Shown here in pieces: positions 1-8,657 of a DNA stretch of 64,000 bases (positions are counted from its first letter, which is position 1; every line of letters begins with the position of its first letter). The translations under genes and the position numbers were made by a program. The notes beneath the pieces were generated by a model. That model ran no database searches. It saw nothing but the letters and a program-made list of their open reading frames with translations, and was not told the DNA's origin. Origin of the DNA: Actinoplanes sp. M2I2 (GTDB lineage: Bacteria > Actinomycetota > Actinomycetes > Mycobacteriales > Micromonosporaceae); contig NZ_JALPVJ010000004.1 of assembly GCF_023544445.1 (NCBI RefSeq), positions 496,001 to 560,000 on the forward strand. The letters are read 5' to 3'.

Positions 1-108
1 GTCGTCGAGCCGGGCGACCTGCGCGACGAACTCATCCGCCGCTACCGCGCCGCCCGCGGCAAGGAGCGCGGTTTCGCCCGGCGCCGCCACGGCGTCACGC
101 CCGTCTGA
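1..108 (+). CDS. C-terminal end of an unidentified gene (cut by the window start)
   Basis: An open frame enters from the left edge and stops with TGA at 106-108, giving 35 residues rich in Arg (ending in the residues GVTPV). The gene ends 13 bases before the start of the acyl-CoA dehydrogenase, so the two are probably co-transcribed. In actinobacteria an acyl-CoA carboxylase or a leucine/fatty-acid degradation gene often sits here, but the visible tail has no diagnostic motif and I do not assign a function. Confidence 0.7.
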   Translation, partial: VVEPGDLRDELIRRYRAARGKERGFARRRHGVTPV

Positions 109-121
109 CAGGAGCACAGCC

Positions 122-1279
122 ATGGTCGACTTCCGGCTCGACGAGGAGCAGGAGGCGCTGCGCGTCACGGTCCGCGACTTCGCTCGCGAACAGGTCGCGC
201 CGGTGATCGCCGAGCACTACGAGCACAAGACCTTCCCGTACGAGGTGATCCGCCAGATGGGGAAGATGGGCCTGTTCGGCCTGCCGTTCCCCGAGGAGTT
301 CGGCGGCATGGGCGGCGACTACTTCGCGTTGTGCGTGGCGCTCGAGGAACTGGCCCGAGTGGACAGTTCGGTGGCGGTGACGCTGGAGGCCGCGGTCTCG
401 CTCGGCGCCATGCCGATCCACCGGTTCGGCACCCCGGAGCAGAAGGCGCAGTGGCTCCCCCGGCTCACCACCGGCGAGGCCCTGGCCGCGTTCGGCCTCA
501 CCGAGCCCGGCACCGGCTCCGACGCGGCGGGCACGACGACCCGCGCGGTCCTCGACGAGGCGACCGACGAGTGGGTGATCAACGGGACCAAGGCGTTCAT
601 CACCAACTCCGGAACGGACATCACCTGCCTGGTCACGGTCATGGCGGTCACCGGGGTGAACCCCGACGGCTCCAAGGAGCTGTCCACGATCATCGTGCCG
701 TCCGGGACCCCGGGCTTCACCGTGGCGCCTGGCTACTCCAAGGTCGGCTGGTGCGCGTCGGACACCCACGAGCTGTCCTTCGACGACGTCCGCGTGCCCG
801 CGGCCAACCTGCTCGGCACCCGCGGCCGTGGCTTCGCTCAGTTCCTGCGCATTCTCGACGAGGGCCGCATCGCGATCGCCGCGCTCTCCGTGGGTCTGGC
901 CCAGGGCTGCGTCGACGAGTCGGTCCGCTACGCCCAGCAGCGGGAAGCTTTCGGCCGGCCGATCGGCAACTACCAGGCGGTGCAGTTCATGATCGCCGAC
1001 ATGGAGATGCGGGCGCACATCGCCCGGGTCGGGTACTACGACGCGGCGGCGCGCATGCTCGCCGGGCAGGACTTCAAGCGCTACGCGGCGATCGCCAAGC
1101 TCAACGCCAGCAACGCCGCGATGGAGAACAGCCGCTGGGCGACGCAGGTGCACGGCGGGTACGGCTTCATGAACGAGTCGGCCGTCGGGCGCTTCTACCG
1201 CGACGCCAAGATCCTCGAGGTCGGCGAGGGCACGTCCGAGGTGCAGCGCATGCTCATCGCCCGCGGACTCGGCCTGTAG
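122..1279 (+). CDS. Acyl-CoA dehydrogenase
   Basis: This 385-residue protein has the usual length and layout of the FAD-dependent acyl-CoA dehydrogenase family: a helical N-terminal domain, a central beta domain with the FAD-contacting GLTEPGTGSD stretch near residue 125, and a C-terminal helical domain. The motif QVHGGYGFMNE near residue 342 and GEGTSEVQ near the end are family signatures. Glu369 in EGT is in the position of the catalytic base of short- and branched-chain enzymes. It would form trans-2-enoyl-CoA and pass electrons to ETF. The start ATG follows AGGAG (positions 110-114). It lies directly behind another gene, suggesting a catabolic operon. Substrate (short-chain or branched-chain acyl-CoA) cannot be read from the sequence. 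Confidence 0.93.
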   Translation: MVDFRLDEEQEALRVTVRDFAREQVAPVIAEHYEHKTFPYEVIRQMGKMGLFGLPFPEEFGGMGGDYFALCVALEELARVDSSVAVTLEAAVSLGAMPIHRFGTPEQKAQWLPRLTTGEALAAFGLTEPGTGSDAAGTTTRAVLDEATDEWVINGTKAFITNSGTDITCLVTVMAVTGVNPDGSKELSTIIVPSGTPGFTVAPGYSKVGWCASDTHELSFDDVRVPAANLLGTRGRGFAQFLRILDEGRIAIAALSVGLAQGCVDESVRYAQQREAFGRPIGNYQAVQFMIADMEMRAHIARVGYYDAAARMLAGQDFKRYAAIAKLNASNAAMENSRWATQVHGGYGFMNESAVGRFYRDAKILEVGEGTSEVQRMLIARGLGL

Positions 1280-1380
1280 AGGCTGGTTATAGAAGGTCGG
1301 CGGGGCTTTTGGCCGTCCGCAATCCGACACGAGAGCATCTCTGCTCGCGGGGCCGCTTAACCCGCCCTAAGTTCAGTGTC

Positions 1381-3816
1381 ATGGGGGCCGACAAAGCGCT
1401 GGACCAGGGCGGGACCGGGTTCGACGCCGCGCTGCGCCGTCAGCGGCTGCGCGCCAAGCTGACCCAGGAGGGCTTGGCCGCGCGCGCCGGCGTCGGCGTG
1501 CGGACCGTCCGGGATCTCGAGCGGGGCCGCTCGTCGCGCCCGCAACGCACCACGGTCGGCCTGCTGGCCGACGCCCTCGAGCTGGACGGCGCCGAGCGCG
1601 AGGCCTTCCTGGCCGCGGCCCGCGGACAGTCCACCGAGGAGCCGCTGCCCCCCACCGGCTTCCAGCGGGTGCTGCCACCCGGTGACCTGATCGGCCGGGA
1701 CGACGACCTGGCCGAGCTGGCCGCCCAGCTCGGCGCGCGGGACGGCCCGCGCGGCATCACCCTGGTCGGTCTGGCCGGGGTCGGCAAGACCAGCGTCGCC
1801 TCCGCGGCCGCCCACGGGGCGGCCGCGGCCTATCCGGGCGGGGTCGCCGGCATCGTCGTCACCGACAACTGCACGGTCGGCGAGATGCTCGGCAGCGTCG
1901 CCGCCGAGTTCGGCGTCGGCCGCCCCGACGACCTTCCCGCGCGGTTCGGTGGCCGGGCGGCCCTCGTCTTCGTCGATGCCGTCGAGCGGTCTCCCGACGC
2001 GACCGCCGAGATGCTGGCCCACCTGCTCGACCGGCTGCCGACGCTGCGGTTCCTGGCCACCGGACGGCACCCGGTCGGGCTGAGCCCGGAACGCGTCTGG
2101 CCGCTCGGTCCGCTGACGGCGCCCCCGCTCGAGGTGGCGAGCAATCGCCCCGACCTGGCGCGATACCCGGCCGCGGCCCTGTTCCTGCAACGGCTCGCCC
2201 AGGTGCGCCGGGCCGAGCCGGAGCCCGACGAGATCGCAGCCGTCCCGGCGCTCGTCCACCGGCTCGGCGGTCTGCCGCTGGCGATCGAGCTGGCCGCGGC
2301 CCGGGGCCGGGTGCTGACCGTTCCCGAGATTCTCGACCGGTACGGCGACCGCGTGCTCGACCTGGACCGGCCCGGGTCGGTCTCGCTGCGGGACGCGGTG
2401 GCGGCCAGCTACCGGCTGCTCGGCCCGCTGGAGCAACGAGCCCTGCGGCGCCTGGCCATGTTCCGCTACCGCTGGTCGATCGGTCTCGCCGAGCAGCTGG
2501 TCGACGAGCCCCGCACCGACGTCGTGCACCTGCTCGACCGCCTGCTCGAGCTGGGCCTGCTCAGCGTGCGGGGCAGCCGCACGTTCCGCTTCCGGCTGCT
2601 CGACGTGGTGCGCGACTACGCCGCCGAGCGGGCCGCGGCCGAGGGAGAGCTGACCGACGGCCGCCGCCGGCACGCCCGCGTGCTCGCCGACCTGGCCGAG
2701 CAGATCTGGCCCGATCTGGCCGGCGCCGCGCTGCCCGAGGCGGCGAGCCGGCTCGACGAGCTGGCCGGTGACTTCGGCACCGCGCTGGCCCACGCGGCCG
2801 GCGACGACCCGCACACGGCCCTGCGGCTGGCGGCGGCCCTGCCGCGCTGGTGGCGGTTCCGCGGGCGGGACGTGACCGGCCGGCAATGGCTGCGCCGGCT
2901 GCTCGACGACCCGCGCACCGCGGACGCCGACCCGGTCGTCCGGGCCTGGGCCCGCATCGGCCTCGCCCAGCTGGCCCGGGAACACGGCGCCGGGGCGGAG
3001 GAGATCGAGTCGGCGGCCGGGGCCCTGACCGAGTTCGAACGGCTGGATGTGGTCGCGGGCCAGCTCACGGCCCACGCCCAGCTGGCCGCCCTGTGGATGA
3101 GCACCGGCGCCTACGACGAGGCGCGCGAGCATGCCGAGGCTGCCCTGCGGCTGGCCCGGCGCGGTGGGGACGACCGGGACATGGCGGTCGCCGAGCACAA
3201 TCTGGTGTGGCACGAGATCCGTCGCGGCGACCTCGACGCCGCGCGTTCCCGGCTGGCCACGGTCGACCGGCTGGCCGGGCTCTGCGGCGAGCACCGGCTG
3301 CGGGTCCTGGCCCGGGCCAACCTGGCCGAGGTGGCCCGGCTCGACGAGCGGAACGACGAGGCCGAGCGGCTCGGGCGTACGGCGATGATCGGCCTGGCCG
3401 AGCTGGGCGACCCCGGGCACCGGCGCCGTCTGCTCGCGACCATCGGCCTCGCGCTGGCCGCGGCGGGCCGGATCGAGGAGGCGGATTCCGTGCTCGAGCA
3501 GCTCCGCCCGGTGGGGGACGACGCGCCGGACGGTCCGGCGTCCGTGGTGGAGGCGGCGATCGCGATGCGGCGGGGCGAGCCCAAGCGCGCGGCCGAGAAT
3601 TTCGCGCGAGCCGCCGAGGCGTACGACGGGACCCAGGATCCGCGGGACGTCGTCGAGGCTCTGGTCGGGCTGATCGTCTGCACTCCGGACCCGGACGAAC
3701 GCGCGGTGGCCGTCAGCCGGTTGGGCAAGATGTGCCGCTCGAGCGGGATAACACTGCTGCCCCGCGAGCGCGAGCGGCTCGGCCCACCGACGGTGGCCGT
3801 TCTGCTCGACGGCTGA
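1381..3816 (+). CDS. XRE helix-turn-helix / NB-ARC-type ATPase / TPR regulator
   Basis: The 811-residue product has three parts. Residues about 15-70 form an XRE-type helix-turn-helix (LTQEGLAARAGVGVRTVRDLE). Residues about 100-400 form a STAND-class NB-ARC-like ATPase with P-loop GLAGVGKTS near residue 130, a Walker B-like ALVFVDAVE near 200 and the GLPLAIELAAAR motif near 300. The rest is Ala/Leu/Arg-rich helical repeat of TPR type. Such proteins act as ligand- or nucleotide-gated transcription regulators in actinomycetes. The frame stays open far upstream, antisense-like to the preceding gene, so I chose the ATG at 1381, where the HTH homology begins. No Shine-Dalgarno is visible, so the mRNA may be leaderless. 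Target genes are unknown. Confidence 0.85.
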   Translation: MGADKALDQGGTGFDAALRRQRLRAKLTQEGLAARAGVGVRTVRDLERGRSSRPQRTTVGLLADALELDGAEREAFLAAARGQSTEEPLPPTGFQRVLPPGDLIGRDDDLAELAAQLGARDGPRGITLVGLAGVGKTSVASAAAHGAAAAYPGGVAGIVVTDNCTVGEMLGSVAAEFGVGRPDDLPARFGGRAALVFVDAVERSPDATAEMLAHLLDRLPTLRFLATGRHPVGLSPERVWPLGPLTAPPLEVASNRPDLARYPAAALFLQRLAQVRRAEPEPDEIAAVPALVHRLGGLPLAIELAAARGRVLTVPEILDRYGDRVLDLDRPGSVSLRDAVAASYRLLGPLEQRALRRLAMFRYRWSIGLAEQLVDEPRTDVVHLLDRLLELGLLSVRGSRTFRFRLLDVVRDYAAERAAAEGELTDGRRRHARVLADLAEQIWPDLAGAALPEAASRLDELAGDFGTALAHAAGDDPHTALRLAAALPRWWRFRGRDVTGRQWLRRLLDDPRTADADPVVRAWARIGLAQLAREHGAGAEEIESAAGALTEFERLDVVAGQLTAHAQLAALWMSTGAYDEAREHAEAALRLARRGGDDRDMAVAEHNLVWHEIRRGDLDAARSRLATVDRLAGLCGEHRLRVLARANLAEVARLDERNDEAERLGRTAMIGLAELGDPGHRRRLLATIGLALAAAGRIEEADSVLEQLRPVGDDAPDGPASVVEAAIAMRRGEPKRAAENFARAAEAYDGTQDPRDVVEALVGLIVCTPDPDERAVAVSRLGKMCRSSGITLLPRERERLGPPTVAVLLDG

Positions 3817-4139
3817 GAGGGTCCTGGCGGCCGAGGGGTCCTGGCCGGGCGTGGCCGGCCGGCATGGCGTGCCCCCCACGCGCCGACCGTCGCCACGCCC
3901 GCCAGTTACGCGGCGAGAACGAGGCTTCCCCGTCAAGCCCCGCCGTCGCCTCGGTCGCGCCGCATCCCCCTGCGCCGACCACAGTAGCCGTGAGGATCAT
4001 CGAACCCGACAGATTTGTCCGTTTGGACCGCCGGGTCGCCCGATTCTGCCGGTAGTTCTGCCGGTTTCCCTCAGAACTTCCGGCCCGACGGTCACAGACC
4101 GTTTTGTGCCGACCTCGACGGGTGTCCTGATCGGAGACT
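3817..4139. other. Intergenic stretch with no recognised feature
   Basis: These 323 bases separate the NB-ARC regulator from the convergent marR-like gene. Open frames crossing it have poor codon structure and no ribosome binding site. There is no strong hairpin with a T-run. A locally T-richer patch with alternating CCG/TTCTGCCGG words lies at about 4040-4080. I see nothing else in it. Confidence 0.5.
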
Positions 4140-4625
4140 TCAGGCCGCGGGCTGCCTCTCCTCGGTGCCCGCCGTCGCGCACGGGTTGACCGCGTCACGG
4201 ATCTTGCGCATCGACTCCAGCATGCCGTCCAGCTCGGGCTGGCTGAGCTGACCGATGAACCACTGCTGGAGCAGCTCGAGATGGCCGGGCAGGACCTCGT
4301 CGAGCCGTTGCCGGCCGGCGTCGGTGATCACGGCGAACGAGCTGCGCCGGTCGCTCGGACAGGCCTCGCGACGCACCAGGCCGTCGCGCTCCATGCGGTC
4401 GACGACGCGGGTCACGCCGCTGGTGGACAGCGAGGTCTGACCGGCCAGGTCGGTCATGCGGAGCCGCCGGCCCGGCGATCGGGCGAGACGCATGAGCACC
4501 TCGAACTCGACTCCGGAGAGGCGGTGCTCCTCCAGCTGGGTGTTGAAGCGGGCGGTCAAGCCGGTGAACGCCTCGGCGAACAGGCCGAAGGCGGTGAAGC
4601 GAGGGTCATCCAGGTCCGTACTCAC
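4140..4625 (-). CDS. MarR-family transcriptional regulator
   Basis: The protein has 161 residues with a typical MarR winged helix: an N-terminal dimerisation helix, a recognition region around DLAGQTSLSTSGVTRVVDRM and the wing with the family signature DRRSSFAVIT (Asp-Arg-Arg-Ser). The start chosen is GTG at 4625 (VSTDLDDPRF); an in-frame GTG eight codons upstream is a weaker alternative. It is divergent from the yceI-like gene with about 100 bases between them. That arrangement implies that it controls yceI and itself through the shared promoter region. The inducer is not evident; no redox-sensing Cys of the OhrR type is present near the N-terminus. Confidence 0.9.
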   Translation of the reverse strand: MSTDLDDPRFTAFGLFAEAFTGLTARFNTQLEEHRLSGVEFEVLMRLARSPGRRLRMTDLAGQTSLSTSGVTRVVDRMERDGLVRREACPSDRRSSFAVITDAGRQRLDEVLPGHLELLQQWFIGQLSQPELDGMLESMRKIRDAVNPCATAGTEERQPAA

Positions 4626-4645
4626 GAGCCCATCGTACACGGACC

Positions 4646-4676
4646 TTGACAGGGGGAATATTGCTTGGCATATAGT
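4646..4676 (+). promoter_or_regulatory. Predicted promoter with MarR operator-like repeat upstream of yceI
   Basis: TTGACA at 4646-4651 and TATAGT at 4671-4676 form a consensus-like -35/-10 pair with a 19-base spacer. The spacer holds an AT-rich imperfect inverted repeat (TATTGC-TTG-GCATATA, 4659-4674), so a repressor bound there would cover the promoter. Its place between divergent marR and yceI genes supports an operator role; this is inference. Confidence 0.55.
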
Positions 4677-4727
4677 TGCTCCGTCACACAAACACCGAAC
4701 ACACGTCCTTGAGAGAAGGAACAAGTC

Positions 4728-5306
4728 ATGACCGAGTCCGTCGTCAGCACCCGGGCGTTCGATGGCCTGCAGATTCCCGCCGCCGGCACGTACGACCTGG
4801 ATGCGGCGCACAAGCGCGTCGGCTTCGTGGCGAGACACCTCATGGTCAGCAAGGTGCGCGGCCAGTTCGCGGACGCCTCGGCGGTCGTCACCATCGGCGA
4901 GGACCCGCTGCAGTCCGGTGTGACTGCCTCGATCAACACGGCCAGCATCGAGACCGGCCAGGTCGACCGGGACAACCACCTGCGCAGCGGCGACTTCTTC
5001 GAGTCCGAGAAGTACCCGACCATCGAGTACCGCAGCACCGGCATCAAGAGCCACGCGGGCGGCGAGTTCGTCCTCGACGGCGAGCTCACCATCAAGGGCA
5101 TCACCAAGCCGGTCGAGCTCCTGGTCGAGTTCGAGGGCGCGGGCGACAGCCCCTACGGTCAGGCCATCTTCGGCTTCAGCGCGAGCACCGAGATCGACCG
5201 CGAGGACTGGGGCCTGACCTGGAACATGGCCCTCGAGAGCGGCGGCGTCATGGTCAGCAAGAAGATCAAGATCGAGATCGAGGGCGAGGCCATCCGCCGC
5301 GCCTGA
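4728..5306 (+). CDS. YceI-family lipocalin-like protein
   Basis: The 192-residue product matches the YceI family along its length: the N-terminal GTYDLDAAHKRVGFVARHLMVSKVRGQF, the central SIETGQVDRDNHLRSGDFF and the C-terminal FGFSASTEIDREDWGLTWN are all family signatures. YceI proteins form a closed beta-barrel that binds long isoprenoid or amide-like lipids. No signal peptide is present, so it is probably cytoplasmic, as is common in actinobacteria. The start ATG follows AGAAGGA at 4714-4720. The promoter region is shared with the divergent marR gene, so repression by that regulator is likely. Confidence 0.93.
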   Translation: MTESVVSTRAFDGLQIPAAGTYDLDAAHKRVGFVARHLMVSKVRGQFADASAVVTIGEDPLQSGVTASINTASIETGQVDRDNHLRSGDFFESEKYPTIEYRSTGIKSHAGGEFVLDGELTIKGITKPVELLVEFEGAGDSPYGQAIFGFSASTEIDREDWGLTWNMALESGGVMVSKKIKIEIEGEAIRRA

Positions 5307-5325
5307 TCCACAATCCACACTCGAG

Positions 5326-5350
5326 CCGCCGTCCGGGATCCGGGCGGCGG
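5326..5350 (+). terminator. Hairpin terminator after the yceI-like gene
   Basis: CCGCCGTCCGG at 5326-5336 pairs with CCGGGCGGCGG at 5340-5350 (one G-U pair, three-base loop), twenty bases after the stop codon. The tail is only weakly T-rich (TTCGTCG), as is common in high-GC actinobacteria. Confidence 0.65.
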
Positions 5351-5465
5351 TTCGTCGTGCGGTGGCGGGACCCTCGCCGGAGATGGCAAGGTAGACGGAA
5401 AGCAGTCACCTGATCACAGATTGGTGATGTACTCCGTTCTGTCCCTGGCCGCTCCAGGAGGGTAA

Positions 5466-6929
5466 GTGGGCAAGGAGCTCGCGACCGTCGTCTTCTCGCC
5501 CGAGGATCGGGTCACCTATCGGCGGAAGGTGCGCCGATGCCTGGACGCCTTCACCCGGATGCTCGACCAGGGGGCGTTCTCCACCGCCGACGGCATGACC
5601 GGGTTCGAGATCGAGCTCAACCTGATCGACGAGAACGCCCGGCCGGCGATGCGTAACGCCGAGGTGCTCGCCCGGCTGGGCGACCCGGCCTTCCAGGCCG
5701 AGCTCGGCCGCTTCAACATCGAGCTCAACGCGCCGCCGCGGTCGATCGCCGGCTCTGGTCTCGACGAGTACGAGCGTGACCTGCTCGAGAGCCTGCGCCG
5801 CGCGTCCGAGAAAGCCGACTGCGGCATCGTGATGATCGGCATGTTGCCGACGCTCACGCCGGCCGACCTGGTGCTCGGAAACCTCAGCGCCGGCGAGCGG
5901 TATCGCCTGCTCAACGACGAGCTGGCCGGTGCCCGCGGGGAACCGTTCGCCCTCGACATCCGCGGTGCCGAACGACTGCGCGCCGCCGGTGACTCGATCG
6001 TTCCGGAGGCGGCCTGCACCAGTGTCCAGTTTCACCTGCAGGTGCCGCCCGACCGCTTCGACCGTTTCTGGAACGCGTCGCAGGCGATCGCCGGCGTCCA
6101 GGTCGCGGTCGGCGCCAACTCGCCGTTCCTCTACGGCCGCCGGCTGTGGGCCGAGACCCGTATCGCGCTCTTCCAGCAGGCCACCGACACCCGTCCCGAG
6201 GAGCTCAAGGCTCAGGGCGTACGCCCCCGCGTGTGGTTCGGCGAACGCTGGATCAGCTCGATCACCGAGCTGTTCGAGGAGAACGTCCGGTTCTTCGCGC
6301 CGATCCTGCCGATCCTCGACGACGAGGATCCGCTCGAGGTGCTGCGTACCGGGGGCGTGCCCCGGCTCGCCGAGTTGCGCCTGCACAACGGCACGGTCTA
6401 TCGCTGGAACCGGCCGGTCTGCGACGTGCTGGACGGCCGGCCGCACCTGCGGGTGGAGAACCGCGTGCTGCCGTCCGGCCCCACCGTGATCGACCTGCTG
6501 GCCAACGCTGCCTTCTACTTCGGTCTGGTGCGTGAGCTGGCCGAGGAGGAGCAGCCGATCTGGTCGCGGCTGTCGTTCGAGGCCGCGCGCGAGTCCTTCC
6601 ACGCCGGCGCGGTCGGCGGCCTCGAGGCGACGACCTACTGGCCCGGCCACGGCCGGATCGCGGTGGCCGAGCTGGTGCGTTCGGTCCTGCTTCCCCAGGC
6701 GTACGCCGGGCTGGACCGTTACGGCGTCGACCCGGCGCTTCGCGATCGGCTGCTGGGCATCATCGACGAGCGCTGCCGGCTGGGCCGCAACGGCGCGTCG
6801 TGGCAGACCGAGGCGGTGCGCCGGGCCGAGCAGCGCGGCCTCTCCCGGAGCGACGCCCTGCACGAGATGCTGCTGCGATACGCCGAGTTGCACCGCACCA
6901 ACGAGCCCGTGCACACCTGGCCCGTGTGA
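5466..6929 (+). CDS. GCS2-type carboxylate-amine ligase (glutamate-cysteine ligase family)
   Basis: This 487-residue protein resembles the glutamate-cysteine ligase family 2 / YbdK-like group. Features are GFEIELNLID near residue 39 (Glu-x-Glu metal/nucleotide site), FNIELNAPP near 77, TSVQFHLQV near 184, and RVENRVLPSGPTVID near 328. Enzymes of this fold join an amino group to a gamma-carboxyl group using ATP. Actinobacteria make mycothiol rather than glutathione, so the true substrate may be something other than cysteine. The start is GTG at 5466, just behind AGGAGG at 5457-5462; the three-base spacing is short. It converges on the next gene, with 17 bases between the stop codons. Confidence 0.8.
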   Translation: MGKELATVVFSPEDRVTYRRKVRRCLDAFTRMLDQGAFSTADGMTGFEIELNLIDENARPAMRNAEVLARLGDPAFQAELGRFNIELNAPPRSIAGSGLDEYERDLLESLRRASEKADCGIVMIGMLPTLTPADLVLGNLSAGERYRLLNDELAGARGEPFALDIRGAERLRAAGDSIVPEAACTSVQFHLQVPPDRFDRFWNASQAIAGVQVAVGANSPFLYGRRLWAETRIALFQQATDTRPEELKAQGVRPRVWFGERWISSITELFEENVRFFAPILPILDDEDPLEVLRTGGVPRLAELRLHNGTVYRWNRPVCDVLDGRPHLRVENRVLPSGPTVIDLLANAAFYFGLVRELAEEEQPIWSRLSFEAARESFHAGAVGGLEATTYWPGHGRIAVAELVRSVLLPQAYAGLDRYGVDPALRDRLLGIIDERCRLGRNGASWQTEAVRRAEQRGLSRSDALHEMLLRYAELHRTNEPVHTWPV

Positions 6930-6946
6930 GTTGCCGATAGGCCGGC

Positions 6947-8491
6947 TCAGTCCTTGGCCGAGGGCTCCGGGTTGATCCGCGCGACGGTCGGTGCGGCCGG
7001 CGGAGGAGTCACTGTGGACTTCGCCGGCTTCGCCTCGGGTGCTGCCGTGGCCCGGGGCCGTGGTCGAGGGCGGGCGGCCGACGCGATCTCGGCATCGGTG
7101 ACGGGACGGGCGGCGACGCCCTTGGGCTTGCCGCTGTTCCTTGGTGCGCCTTCGGAGATCGCGCTGTCCTTCCGGCTGGGGTTCGACTGGTGCGGGATGT
7201 CCTGGTCGGCGCCGGTCCGGGCCGCGCGGGGCCGGCCGAAGAGGCTGGACCTCGGCTTCGCCGGCCGGTCGGCGGATGCGGCTCCGGCGGCGGTGTTCCC
7301 TGCGGCGGTGTTTCCAGCGGCGGTGACCCCTGCGGCCGTGACCCCTGCGGCGGTGACCCCTGCGGCGGTGACCCCTGCGGCGGTGACCCCTGCGGCCGCG
7401 GTCCCTGCGGTCGTGGCTCCGGCGCCTGCGGGCCCGGCGGCGGTGGCCCCGGCGCCCGAGGTGGTGGCTCCGGCGCCTGTGGTGGCGGCCGGGGCGTCCG
7501 GGAGCCGGACCGGGGCGGTCGCGGCCGTATCGCCCGAAGTCGTGTGGTGCGGGGTCGCGTCTCCGATGGCGGCGTCGTCAGGGCCGGCGGACCGGGCGGG
7601 GGCGATCGCAGCCCGGCGGGATCGCCGGTCGGCGACGGCGCGCGCGATCGCCACGGCCAGAGCGGACCCGGCCAGGCCGGCCAGGACCGCGTACGGGGCG
7701 ATCAGGTAGGCCGACTCGATGGGGCCCAGGGCGCCGGTGAGGCGGGGGGCCAGGGCCAGGAACGCGATTGCCACCAGCAGCGGACCGGCCGCACCCGAGG
7801 TGGCGGCGCCGGCGCCCCGATCGCCGCGGCGGGCCGCCGGAGTGGCGGCCAGCGCCCCGACCAGGAACGCGGCGGCCAGCGTGAGCAGGGCGCTCGGCCA
7901 GTAGATCGTGCCGAAGCGCCCGCTGCTGGCCACCTCGGCGAACTGCCAGCTGGTCAGGTAGGTGGCCGAGTCGCGGTTGACGGCCAGCTCGACCACGATG
8001 GCGGCGATGGCGAGCGCCCACAGCCAGACGCCGGTGGCCATCAGGTTGGTCGCGACCGGCCGGGACGACACCGCCCAGAAGGCGACGACCAGGCCGAGCA
8101 GCAGCCCGACGGCCGCGTAGCCGCCCGCGACGACCTGCGGCGTGAACGTGTCGAGGCGTACGGCCGAGCGGGCCGGAAGCGCGATCAGCGCGACTGCCAC
8201 CAGGGCACCGACCGCGGCGCAGGCGGCGAGAGCGAAGCGCCAGGCCGCGGTTGTCCGCGGGCCCGGACCACCGCGATAGCGGCTGCCCAGAACCGCGCCG
8301 AACACCGTGGCGCTCGCCGTGATCCAGGTGGCCCAGCCGAGGCTGCCCAGCCAGGCGCTGTCGTCGGGAGCGGGCGTCGCCGGCCACACCACCACGCCCA
8401 GGCCATAGCCCAGACCCAGCTGCGCGGCGCCCGTTCCGGCGGCGGCGCCCGCCGCGGTGGCTATCCGTGCCGTCCAGCCCTTGTCGGCCAT
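6947..8491 (-). CDS. Multi-pass membrane protein with Ala/Thr/Pro repeat tail
   Basis: The 514-residue protein starts MADKGWTAR and has about eight predicted membrane segments in residues 10-300 (for example VVAGGYAAVGLLLGLVVAFW and LMATGVWLWALAIAAIVVEL). A long hydrophilic C-terminal tail follows. The tail contains a run of five-residue repeats of the type GVTAA / GNTAA (DNA repeat at 7288-7407) and ends in a basic, Pro-rich stretch. I recognise no enzymatic family. The ATG at 8491 is chosen because the membrane region begins there; upstream sequence reads as antisense to the PASTA gene. It is divergent from that PASTA gene, with 166 bases between their starts, so the two may be co-regulated. 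Confidence 0.75.
   Translation of the reverse strand: MADKGWTARIATAAGAAAGTGAAQLGLGYGLGVVVWPATPAPDDSAWLGSLGWATWITASATVFGAVLGSRYRGGPGPRTTAAWRFALAACAAVGALVAVALIALPARSAVRLDTFTPQVVAGGYAAVGLLLGLVVAFWAVSSRPVATNLMATGVWLWALAIAAIVVELAVNRDSATYLTSWQFAEVASSGRFGTIYWPSALLTLAAAFLVGALAATPAARRGDRGAGAATSGAAGPLLVAIAFLALAPRLTGALGPIESAYLIAPYAVLAGLAGSALAVAIARAVADRRSRRAAIAPARSAGPDDAAIGDATPHHTTSGDTAATAPVRLPDAPAATTGAGATTSGAGATAAGPAGAGATTAGTAAAGVTAAGVTAAGVTAAGVTAAGVTAAGNTAAGNTAAGAASADRPAKPRSSLFGRPRAARTGADQDIPHQSNPSRKDSAISEGAPRNSGKPKGVAARPVTDAEIASAARPRPRPRATAAPEAKPAKSTVTPPPAAPTVARINPEPSAKD
7288..7407. repeat. Tandem 15-bp repeat (8 units) in the membrane-protein gene
   Basis: Eight consecutive 15-base units, consensus CGGCGGTGACCCCTG, run from 7288 to 7407. 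Four units from 7318 to 7392 are identical and the others differ at one to six positions. In the minus-strand reading frame each unit encodes five residues (A-G-V/N-T-A), so copy number can change without a frameshift. Confidence 0.9.
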
Positions 8492-8657
8492 GCGCCGCAC
8501 TGTAGCGGTACCCGCCGATGCCTGCGAATCGGTCCGTCCCAGCTCATGCATTGGTTTCACCTGTAGCCACCTGGTGTGTTTGTCCCGCGGAGGCCGGACA
8601 CGTCCCGCAAGATTCGATACGTTGACCCCTGTTGGTGAACGAGCCCGAGGAGTGGCG

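Noticed and set aside
1357..3936. An 859-codon open frame on the minus strand opposite the NB-ARC regulator
   Set aside because: Its codons are the mirror of a well-supported gene with recognisable domains. Long antisense frames are expected at this G+C content, and its product is a low-complexity Arg/Gln/Gly string.
7190..8566. Plus-strand frame with GGDPCGGDPCGGDPC repeats, looking like a Cys-rich metal-binding protein
   Set aside because: It is the translation of the 15-bp array in the wrong strand. The minus-strand frame gives a proper multi-helix membrane protein.
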